A stretch of 9,626 bases of DNA, from contig CAZIMM010000080.1 of assembly GCA_964540415.1 (NCBI GenBank), positions 1 to 9,626 on the forward strand, in the 5' to 3' direction. Source of the DNA: CAZIMM01 sp964540415. Its GTDB lineage: Bacteria > Bacillota > Clostridia > Oscillospirales > Acutalibacteraceae. The translations under genes were made by a program, and so were the position numbers. Below the pieces are notes generated by a model. That model did no database searches. It saw only the letters and a list, made by a program, of their open reading frames with translations, and was not told where the DNA came from. Below, in pieces: positions 1 through 6,126 of the stretch (its first letter is position 1; every line of letters begins with the position of its first letter).

Positions 1-329
1 TCGTCGAGCAGCTCGCTCCAGAGATCGGGATTGAGTGCCGGAGTTTTGTCCGCCTTTCTCCAGCCGTTTGCACGCCATTTTTCCGCCCAGCCCTTGCTCA
101 AACCGTCACCGACATATTTTGAATCGGTATACAGAGTTATCTCGCAACCGTATTTCAGCGCCTTGAGCGCTTCAACAACTGCTGTCAGCTCCATACGGTT
201 GTTGGTTGTGCTTGCATTCCCACCGCATATTTCTTTTTCGCGGCCGTCATACCGCAGGATTGCCGCCCAGCCGCCCGGACCGGGATTACCCGAACAGGAG
301 CCGTCGGTAAAAATATCAACATGTTTCAT
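1..329 (-). CDS. rnhA: Ribonuclease HI, N-terminal 109 residues (cut by window edge)
   Basis: RNase HI cleaves the RNA strand of RNA-DNA hybrids in the cytoplasm, for example Okazaki primers and R-loops. Reading the minus strand from the ATG at 329-327 gives MKHVDIFTDGSCSGNPGPGG, the family's opening signature. The metal-binding acidic residues D9 (TDGS), E47 (NNRMEL) and D69 (YTDSKYV) are all present. The basic handle region GWAEKWRANGWRKAD and NPDLWSELL follow. The fourth catalytic Asp (D134 in E. coli) would lie beyond the left edge, so roughly 35-45 residues are missing from a usual length of about 150. A GGTGATGT Shine-Dalgarno (338-331) sits just before the start. The gene diverges from the phosphohexomutase-like gene and has its own promoter at 347-375. 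The plus-strand reading frame over the same stretch is only its antisense shadow. Confidence 0.96.
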   Translation of the reverse strand, partial: MKHVDIFTDGSCSGNPGPGGWAAILRYDGREKEICGGNASTTNNRMELTAVVEALKALKYGCEITLYTDSKYVGDGLSKGWAEKWRANGWRKADKTPALNPDLWSELLD

Positions 330-346
330 AACATCACCAAATATTT

Positions 347-375
347 ATTTTATCATTTGAAACTTCAACATGCAA
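347..375 (-). promoter_or_regulatory. Sigma-A-type promoter of rnhA, extended -10
   Basis: On the minus strand, TTGCAT (375-370) is followed after exactly 17 bp by TAAAAT (352-347). The bases just before the -10 read TGA, giving the TGn extended -10 motif. Transcription should begin near 340, leaving a leader of only about 11 nt that consists mostly of the GGTGATGT ribosome-binding site. The same hexamers, spacing and TGn occur upstream of ligA. The elements are seen in the sequence; the start point is inferred. Confidence 0.65.
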
Positions 376-461
376 TACTAATACGGCAAATAAAAAATTT
401 TGGTTGATAATGGATAATCCTTTGTATGCTGTTCAATACTCAATTGCAGAGGTGACAATAC

Positions 462-1490
462 ATGAGAGCTTATTGTTTTTGCGAGTATGAGCTCACCGCG
501 CAATTCTGTGTTGAGCTGGGTCAGGCAGTGTCATTGGCGGGCTTCGGCGGGAGAGTCGGAGTGGGCTGCTCCGGCTCAAAAAAATCGCATACGTTAAGAT
601 ATGCGCTTATGGCCGGACTCCTTGCCTCCGGGTGCAAAATATGGGATATCGGTGAATGCTTTGAGGCTCAGCTGTCATTTTTTTCCGGTGCCTGCTCATT
701 AAGCCTCGGCTTGTTCATAGGCGACAGTTCTCTGAGTGCCTACGGACCGGACGGCGCGCCTTTTAATGTCACGAATGAGAATCTCATCAGGCAATCCTTG
801 CGAAGCCGTGAAGCGTTTTGTGTGAACGAAAGCAATATTCATCCGACATGCCACATCACGAACCCATGGCTGCTTTACCGACAGGAACTTATTGACAGTG
901 CCTTTTGCTCTCTTGACGGAATAAACGTAAGAGTTATATCGGACAATGAAAAAATCCGGCGCTTTTTCGGAGACCTTCTCTGCCGTCTCGGATGTGAGAC
1001 GGGTGATGATATAACGCTTTGCATCAACAGCTCAGGAACTGTGCTCACCGCGTCCGACGAGACAATGAATGTTTACACCTTTGAGCAGCTTCTTGCAGTC
1101 TGCTCAAACTCTTTCGGCAGCTCACTGAGCGAAAGCGGCGCGCGCGGCACAGTATGGCTCAACGACGGCTTATTCGCCGGAATACGTGTGCTTTGTTCTG
1201 TCAAAAAAGCCGGAAAAACACTTAAACAGCTGATAGAAGAACTGCCTCCGAAGGGAGACGTATGCAAAATAATTCCGTTCCGCAGCAACGGCAGACATCT
1301 TGCCGATTTCTTCGAAAATGCCAGAGATACCGGGAACGGAGTAATTTTTGAAAATGAAAAGGGGAGTGTCACTCTTTTGCCTTGCAATGCGGGTGAAGGG
1401 GTGATTCTTCGTGCCGTATGTGCCAATGCAGAAATCGCGCATGAGTTGTGCGCGGATGTTGAAGATATTCTCAAAAATGAACTCACTTGA
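462..1490 (+). CDS. Degenerate phosphoglucomutase/phosphomannomutase-like protein, probable pseudoenzyme
   Basis: The 342-residue protein follows the order of an alpha-D-phosphohexomutase but is shorter than the usual ~450. Residues 10-110 resemble domain I (ELTAQFCVELGQAV, ALMAGLLASGCKIWDIGE, then YGPDG). Residues 150-215 resemble a shrunken domain II/III (INVRVISDN, LLCRLGCE, VYTFEQLLAV). NDGLFAGIRVL at 234-244 matches the conserved helix after the substrate loop, and 300-342 is a remnant of domain IV. The catalytic signatures are gone. SASHNP is GDSSLS at 87-92 (a serine remains but not His-Asn-Pro). DGDxDR is INSSGT at 188-193. The SGH-type substrate loop reads SESG (223-226). The C-terminal RxSGTEP is LPCNAGEG at 306-313. 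The frame is intact, which argues for a maintained non-catalytic role. The protein is cysteine-rich (19). Start: ATG with AGAGGTGA at 448-455, 6 nt upstream. A weak candidate promoter is TTGATA (404-409) with TATGCT (425-430), 15 bp apart. The family call rests on pattern, not a database search. Confidence 0.7.
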   Translation: MRAYCFCEYELTAQFCVELGQAVSLAGFGGRVGVGCSGSKKSHTLRYALMAGLLASGCKIWDIGECFEAQLSFFSGACSLSLGLFIGDSSLSAYGPDGAPFNVTNENLIRQSLRSREAFCVNESNIHPTCHITNPWLLYRQELIDSAFCSLDGINVRVISDNEKIRRFFGDLLCRLGCETGDDITLCINSSGTVLTASDETMNVYTFEQLLAVCSNSFGSSLSESGARGTVWLNDGLFAGIRVLCSVKKAGKTLKQLIEELPPKGDVCKIIPFRSNGRHLADFFENARDTGNGVIFENEKGSVTLLPCNAGEGVILRAVCANAEIAHELCADVEDILKNELT

Positions 1491-1514
1491 CAAGCGAAAA
1501 AATAAGTATATAAT
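1487..1514 (+). promoter_or_regulatory. Consensus sigma-A promoter of the rnj-gdpP unit
   Basis: TTGACA at 1487-1492 and TATAAT at 1509-1514 are both perfect consensus hexamers, 16 bp apart. The -35 overlaps the stop codon (TGA, 1488-1490) of the phosphohexomutase-like gene, so the promoter begins inside the upstream coding sequence. Transcription should begin near 1521, giving a leader of about 100 nt before the rnj start. It should be a strong promoter. The sequence between it and the upstream gene holds no terminator, so readthrough from upstream is also possible. Confidence 0.85.
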
Positions 1515-1532
1515 ATATTGTGTTATATTGTG
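1514..1532 (+). repeat. Two tandem TATATTGTG copies at the rnj transcription start
   Basis: TATATTGTG at 1514-1522 is repeated exactly at 1524-1532, a period of 10 bp, or about one helical turn. The first copy shares its first base with the last T of the -10 box and the pair covers the expected start point. Same-face direct repeats here could be an operator, or could affect start-site choice and initial transcription. The repeat is seen directly; a regulatory role is inference. Confidence 0.5.
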
Positions 1533-1547
1533 CCATTTAATATCAGT

Positions 1548-1566
1548 CGTCCGTTGCCGTCGGACG
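1548..1566 (+). promoter_or_regulatory. Hairpin in the rnj 5' leader
   Basis: CGTCCG (1548-1553) and CGGACG (1561-1566) form a perfect 6-bp GC-rich stem around a 7-nt loop, about 27 nt into the predicted leader and some 36 nt ahead of the AAGGAG Shine-Dalgarno (1605-1610). No T-run follows, so it is not an intrinsic terminator. A 5' structure could protect the transcript, or serve as a feedback site for RNase J itself, but that is speculation. Confidence 0.5.
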
Positions 1567-1621
1567 CATACATAAATGATTCCTATAACTACAAAACATC
1601 TATTAAGGAGAAAAACAATTA

Positions 1622-3403
1622 ATGCAGAATTCTACCGCGTCCGCAACGGTTGCGGAACCAAAAACAAAAAGAAAGCCTCAGACCGGAAGGTATTATCGCA
1701 ACACAAACAAGTCTCCGGCAAAAAACTCTGAAAAGTCTTCAACTAAATTCCCCGTAAAAATCGCATTTTTAGGCGGACTGAACGAAGTCGGAAAAAACCT
1801 GACAGTTTTTGAATGCAACGATGAAATGATGATCCTTGATTGTGGACTTGCTTTTCCCGATTCTGATTTGCCGGGTGTTGACATTGTTCTCCCCGATTTT
1901 TCGTATCTTGAGAAAAACGCCGATAAAATCAAGGGCATTGTCATCACCCACGGCCATGAGGACCATATCGGTGGTCTGGCATATCTGCTCAAAACCGTAA
2001 ATGTTCCGATTTACGCAACAAGGCTCACAATCGGCCTGATTGAGTACAAGCTCAGAGAACATGACCTGCTGGACAAGGCAACGCTCAACGTAGTGAAACC
2101 CGGCGACACTCTGAACCTCGGTGAGATTAAAGTTGAGCTTATCCATGTCAACCATTCAATTCCGGATGCTCTCGGAGTCGCAATCAAAACAAAGGGCGGA
2201 ACAATAGTCCACACAGGTGACTTTAAAATCGACAGCACCCCGATTGACGGTGAGGTTATTGACCTGCGCCGCTTTGCTCAGCTCGGAGACGAGGGTGTTC
2301 TTTGCCTTATGGCGGACTCCACAAATGCGGAGCGTCCGGGATACACCGAAAGCGAGCGCAAGGTCGGTGAATCCTTTGCCAACCTCTTCCGCAAGGCAGG
2401 AAACAGGCGCATCATTGTTGCGACTTTTGCTTCAAACATTCACCGTGTTCAGCAAATAATCGACGTTGCGCAGTCACTCGGCAGAAAAGTTGCTGTTTCG
2501 GGAAGAAGCCTTGAAAACGTGTGTGCAATCGGTCAGGAACTCGGATATCTCAAGATCCCCGAGGGCCTGCTTGTCAGCATTGAAATGGTTAACAAATATC
2601 CCGCTGACCGCATGGTTATCATCACAACAGGCAGCCAGGGTGAACCGATGTCGGCACTGACCCGCATGGCGTTTTCCGAGCACAGGCGCGTTGAAGTCGG
2701 AGCAAATGACTATGTTATCATTTCCGCAACGCCGATTCCCGGCAACGAAAAGACCGTGAGCAATGTTGTCAACGGTCTTATGAAGCTCGGAGCAGAGGTT
2801 GTTTATGAAAAAATGTATGAGGTCCATGTTTCGGGTCATGCCTGTCAGGAAGAGCTGAAAATCATCATGGGTCTGACCAAGCCGAAGTATTTCATCCCTG
2901 TTCACGGAGAGCAAAAGCACTTGAGAAAAAATGCGGCTCTTGCTGAAAGCATGGGGATTGACCGAAAGAATATCCTGATTGCAGACAACGGCGTACTGGT
3001 TGAAATAACAAACAAAAAAATGAACGCATCGGCAAGCGTTCCGTCGGGCAAGGTCTATGTTGACGGTTACGGCGTCGGTGATGTCGGAAGCGCGGTGCTT
3101 CGCGACAGACGTCATCTTGCGCAGGACGGCATTATTATCGTTGCGGCGGTCGTTGACACTTATTCGGGCTATGTTGCAACCGGTCCGCAAATTGAGTCAA
3201 AAGGCTTTGTTTACGTCAAAGAGGCAGAGGAGCTTATTGAGGAAGCGAAAAAGCTTGTTTCAGACACACTCGATACCTGTATCTACAAAAATTCGAGAGA
3301 TTTGAATATGATGCGCTCAAAAGTCAAGGAGGATGTTTCAAGGCTGATGTATGAGCGAACAAAACGCAGCCCGATAATTCTTCCGATTATTCTGGAGGTA
3401 TAA
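1622..3403 (+). CDS. rnj: Ribonuclease J (metallo-beta-lactamase / beta-CASP RNase)
   Basis: RNase J is the 5'-3' exonuclease and endonuclease that drives mRNA decay and rRNA maturation in Firmicutes. The core starts near residue 43 (FPVKIAFLGGLNEVGKN). The zinc-binding motif HGHEDH is at 110-115, with further ligands at H178 (HVNHS) and D200 (HTGDFK). The family marker MADSTNAERPG follows at 230-240. The beta-CASP part carries SGRSLEN and TTGSQGEP, and then come the FIPVHGE motif and the C-terminal domain with YVDGYGVGDVGSAVLRDR. At 593 residues it is about 40 longer than B. subtilis RNase J1 (~555). The excess is a Lys/Arg/Asn/Ser/Thr-rich, probably disordered N-terminal tail (residues 1-42). 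The start is supported by AAGGAG at 1605-1610. It is the only RNase J in view, so J1 and J2 cannot be told apart. It is cotranscribed with gdpP. Confidence 0.96.
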   Translation: MQNSTASATVAEPKTKRKPQTGRYYRNTNKSPAKNSEKSSTKFPVKIAFLGGLNEVGKNLTVFECNDEMMILDCGLAFPDSDLPGVDIVLPDFSYLEKNADKIKGIVITHGHEDHIGGLAYLLKTVNVPIYATRLTIGLIEYKLREHDLLDKATLNVVKPGDTLNLGEIKVELIHVNHSIPDALGVAIKTKGGTIVHTGDFKIDSTPIDGEVIDLRRFAQLGDEGVLCLMADSTNAERPGYTESERKVGESFANLFRKAGNRRIIVATFASNIHRVQQIIDVAQSLGRKVAVSGRSLENVCAIGQELGYLKIPEGLLVSIEMVNKYPADRMVIITTGSQGEPMSALTRMAFSEHRRVEVGANDYVIISATPIPGNEKTVSNVVNGLMKLGAEVVYEKMYEVHVSGHACQEELKIIMGLTKPKYFIPVHGEQKHLRKNAALAESMGIDRKNILIADNGVLVEITNKKMNASASVPSGKVYVDGYGVGDVGSAVLRDRRHLAQDGIIIVAAVVDTYSGYVATGPQIESKGFVYVKEAEELIEEAKKLVSDTLDTCIYKNSRDLNMMRSKVKEDVSRLMYERTKRSPIILPIILEV

Positions 3404-3410
3404 ATCACTC

Positions 3411-5375
3411 TTGAAAAAGTTTTTGCGTAACAATTTAATATCCTGCGTTTTGTTTGTCCTGTTGCTTGCCATGTGTATCGTGATAGGGTTCTATAACCGC
3501 ATCCTCTCCCTTGCGGCGCTTTCGGCAATGGTGGCGGTTTTTATCGTTGCCCTGATTTTCACACGCCTCAATAAGCGCAGGGCGGAAAGGTTTATATCAA
3601 ATCTCGCAGGAGTTATTGATTTGTCTGTTGAACAGGTGGTTGAGAACTTTCCGCTGCCTGTTCTCGTGTGTACGCAAAACGCGGAAATTAAGTGGTACAG
3701 CGAGCTTTTCAAGAAAAACGTAATCGGTGATCTTTCCGGCAAAATCGGCTCGGCACTTGATTTCCTTGAGGGCGAAAGCTTTGAAGAACTCATGGAACGC
3801 GACAAGCTTTATACCCGCTTCAACAAACGCTTTTTTTCTGTTCTGCCGAAGAGCTTTGTCGACAACGGAGAGAAGCTGTATGCGCTTATTTTTGTTGATG
3901 AAACCGAGCTGAGCAAGCTTCGTCAGGACTACATTTCCAGCCGTCCGCGTGTTATGCTTGCTGTTATCGACAATCTTGACGAGGTGTATCAAGGTTATTC
4001 TGACAGTGATTATCAGACCATGCGTGTCGGTGTGGAAAAGCTGGTTGACGATTGGTTTTCCGAACACGGCTGCCTTGTCCGCAAGCTTTCTGACGGCAGA
4101 TTCATTGCAATCTGTGAGGAAGTAATGTTTGAAAATATGCGTAAAACACGTTTTGACGTGCTGGACAAGGTAAGGAACTATTCCTATGACGATAAGCAGG
4201 TCGGAATCACTCTTTCTATCGGTGTCGGCAGCGGAAAAAGCTTCCCGGATTGTGAAAAGAACGCAAGGCTTGCTCTCGACATGGCGGTGAGCAGGGGAGG
4301 CGACCAGGCTGCCGTCATGACGAAGGACAACTATGACTTCTTCGGCGGAGTATCGAGAAATGTCGAACGCAGGAATAAGACAAAGAGCAGAATTGTTGCC
4401 TCGGCAATTTCTAAGCTTATCGAGGGCAGCGAAAATGTTCTGATTATGGGCCATAAGTTTTCCGACATGGATTCGCTGGGCGCTTCGTTCGGCTTGTATT
4501 ACGCCTGTTCACAGCTCGGTGCAAATGTTAAAATCGTAATTAACGGCGAACAGACACTTGCAGGTTCTCTGCTTGAATATATCAGCGGAAGGTTTGCCAA
4601 TGCCTTTATATCACCTGATATGGCGGCGGAAATGACCGGCAAAAACACTCTTTTGATTATTGCGGACACTCACCGTGTCGAGGTTCTTGAAAGCGCCGAA
4701 GCATATAAAAAGGCGAAAACTGTTGTTGTGATTGACCATCACAGGAAAAATGTCGATTTTATTGACAACTCACTCGTTTTCTGTCACGACCCGAATGCCT
4801 CGTCAACATGTGAAATGGTAACGGAACTGCTTCAGCATTTTGCAACAACTTCTGCAATGCCGCCGGAGGTCTCAGTGGCACTGCTTTCCGGAATTATGCT
4901 CGACACCAAATATTTCACGCTTAAAACAGGCACAAGAACCTTTGAGGCGGCAGCGTATCTGAGGGGGAAGGGTGCGGATACCGTCAAGGCAAAACAGCTT
5001 TTTATGAACAAAATGGAGAGTTTCATGCTGAGAAACGAGGTTATTGCCGCGGCATATACATACAGAGAGTGTGCAATTGCCAGGGCGGACATCGAATCTC
5101 AGGATTTGCGGATTATTGCCTCACAGGCTGCCGATGAACTGCTGAATGTTGACGGAGTCAAGGCGTCATTTGTGATGTTTGCCTCAGGGAATATGATAAA
5201 TATTTCGGCAAGGTCACTGGGTGATATGAATGTTCAGCTGATTATGGAATACCTCGGAGGTGGAGGGCATCAGACAATGGCGGCAGCACAGCTGACAAAT
5301 GTTGACGAGGATACCGCCACGTCTCATCTGATTGAAGCAATTGACAATTATTATTTGACAAACAAGAAAAAATGA
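3411..5375 (+). CDS. gdpP: GdpP-type cyclic-di-AMP phosphodiesterase (TM-PAS-degenerate GGDEF-DHH/DHHA1)
   Basis: GdpP is a membrane-bound enzyme that hydrolyses c-di-AMP to 5'-pApA and so controls osmotic, potassium and cell-wall homeostasis. Two membrane helices lie at about 8-26 and 31-51. A PAS-like region follows (about 65-170), then a degenerate GGDEF domain (about 175-310) with LSDGR at 226-230 where GGDEF would be, and the typical RGGDQA at 295-300. The DHH domain has all its metal-binding motifs: GHKFSDMDSLGA (H348, D352, D354), IADTHR (D419), IDHHRK (D442-H444) and MLDTKYF (D498). DHHA1 ends with GGGGHQTMAAA at 616-626. The length of 654 matches B. subtilis GdpP (659). The TTG start has GGAGGT at 3394-3399, 11 nt upstream, inside the last codons of rnj. 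With only 7 nt between the genes, translational coupling is likely. The gene usually seen after gdpP, rplI, is absent; a terminator follows directly. Confidence 0.95.
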   Translation: MKKFLRNNLISCVLFVLLLAMCIVIGFYNRILSLAALSAMVAVFIVALIFTRLNKRRAERFISNLAGVIDLSVEQVVENFPLPVLVCTQNAEIKWYSELFKKNVIGDLSGKIGSALDFLEGESFEELMERDKLYTRFNKRFFSVLPKSFVDNGEKLYALIFVDETELSKLRQDYISSRPRVMLAVIDNLDEVYQGYSDSDYQTMRVGVEKLVDDWFSEHGCLVRKLSDGRFIAICEEVMFENMRKTRFDVLDKVRNYSYDDKQVGITLSIGVGSGKSFPDCEKNARLALDMAVSRGGDQAAVMTKDNYDFFGGVSRNVERRNKTKSRIVASAISKLIEGSENVLIMGHKFSDMDSLGASFGLYYACSQLGANVKIVINGEQTLAGSLLEYISGRFANAFISPDMAAEMTGKNTLLIIADTHRVEVLESAEAYKKAKTVVVIDHHRKNVDFIDNSLVFCHDPNASSTCEMVTELLQHFATTSAMPPEVSVALLSGIMLDTKYFTLKTGTRTFEAAAYLRGKGADTVKAKQLFMNKMESFMLRNEVIAAAYTYRECAIARADIESQDLRIIASQAADELLNVDGVKASFVMFASGNMINISARSLGDMNVQLIMEYLGGGGHQTMAAAQLTNVDEDTATSHLIEAIDNYYLTNKKK

Positions 5376-5385
5376 GCATAAAAAT

Positions 5386-5423
5386 GCCGCCGGCACCGAA
5401 AAACGGTTGACCGGCGGTTTTTT
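5386..5423. terminator. Rho-independent terminator between convergent gdpP and the propeller-like gene
   Basis: CCGCCGG (5387-5393) pairs perfectly with CCGGCGG (5411-5417), and an inner ACCG/CGGT stem (5395-5398 with 5404-5407) extends the hairpin. Six Ts (5418-5423) follow on the plus strand. On the minus strand the stem is followed by a short T-rich stretch (complement of 5380-5384). It begins 11 nt after the gdpP stop and 10 nt before the stop of the minus-strand gene, so it probably ends both transcripts, more strongly for gdpP. Confidence 0.9.
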
Positions 5424-5432
5424 AATGCAAAT

Positions 5433-6107
5433 TTACAGTATGTATATGCCGCTTTCGAGCTGAACAATTTCTTTGTTGTCTGCAATGAAATATTTGTATA
5501 TCGGCTCCTGGAAGGTAAGGTAATCCGCAACTGAATAAGTGCCCAGATTGATTGAACGCACCATGCTGGAGCCTTCGTTGCACACGTACAGCGAATTTTC
5601 AATGCGGGTCAGACTTACGGGAGTGTCAAACGCGGTTGATTTTCCGCCGCCGATACGCATGAGTACCCGGCGGTCATCGGGTGAATAATTGACAACGGCG
5701 TTGAGTGTGGGAACAACGCTCCAGAAAGCCTTTCCGTCGGCAGAGATGCTCTGCATCTTTTCTTCCTTATAACCGATTTCGTCCGTCAACGTGCAGCTGC
5801 CCGCGGCGTTGAACAGCTTGAGCATGCCGCTGGGATAAATTACGGCAAGCTGTTTTGTTGAGGGAAGCAGAGCACACTCGCAGAATATGAAATCCTTAAG
5901 CTGCATTGATATTTCCCGAAAAGCGTCCCCGAATTTATACTGAAGATATATCCATTTTGTCAGAGGAACTGTTTTGCCCGCAACGGCATCATATCCCAAA
6001 AATTTCGCTCTGATATCACCTGCGGGCATAACATCCTTGCAGGCAAAAACAAAGCCCTGCGGTATGGGCACAATGTCAAAAGCCTTACCGTTATAAATCT
6101 TTTTCAA
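5433..6107 (-). CDS. Hypothetical protein, partial beta-propeller-like, cytoplasmic
   Basis: I do not recognise this 224-residue protein as a named family. It has no signal peptide, membrane helix or enzyme motif. The sequence is rich in short beta-strands with a repeating layout about 42-45 residues apart: LAVIYPSGMLKLFN (87-100), FWSVVPTLNAVVNYSPDDRR (128-147), and LYVCNEGSSMVRSINLG (173-189). The last resembles an NHL/WD-type blade. The number of blades seems too low for a closed propeller, so it may oligomerise or be a divergent fold. The start is TTG at 6107, chosen because GGTGAT (6119-6114) lies 6 nt upstream. Its ribosome-binding site starts immediately after the U-rich 3' end of the 6S RNA. 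No separate promoter is evident, so it may be expressed by readthrough of 6S RNA transcription or from a promoter inside the 6S gene. It ends against the shared terminator with gdpP. Confidence 0.8.
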   Translation of the reverse strand: MKKIYNGKAFDIVPIPQGFVFACKDVMPAGDIRAKFLGYDAVAGKTVPLTKWIYLQYKFGDAFREISMQLKDFIFCECALLPSTKQLAVIYPSGMLKLFNAAGSCTLTDEIGYKEEKMQSISADGKAFWSVVPTLNAVVNYSPDDRRVLMRIGGGKSTAFDTPVSLTRIENSLYVCNEGSSMVRSINLGTYSVADYLTFQEPIYKYFIADNKEIVQLESGIYIL

Positions 6108-6126
6108 TCCACATCACCAAAAAGAA

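Noticed and set aside
31..360. Plus-strand open frame of 109 codons at the left edge
   Set aside because: It is antisense to rnhA, whose catalytic motifs are clear on the minus strand, and it has no ribosome-binding site or recognisable protein features.
1548..1566. Leader hairpin read as a terminator for the upstream gene
   Set aside because: There is no T-run after the stem and it lies downstream of a consensus promoter, inside the rnj leader.
2474..3190. Minus-strand open frame of 238 codons inside rnj
   Set aside because: It lies fully antisense to conserved RNase J sequence. The protein has no recognisable domain, and its His/Cys/Asn-rich make-up is typical of a mirrored frame.
3597..4454. 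Minus-strand open frame of 285 codons inside gdpP
   Set aside because: It is antisense to the PAS, GGDEF and DHH parts of GdpP with no independent support; length alone is not evidence here.
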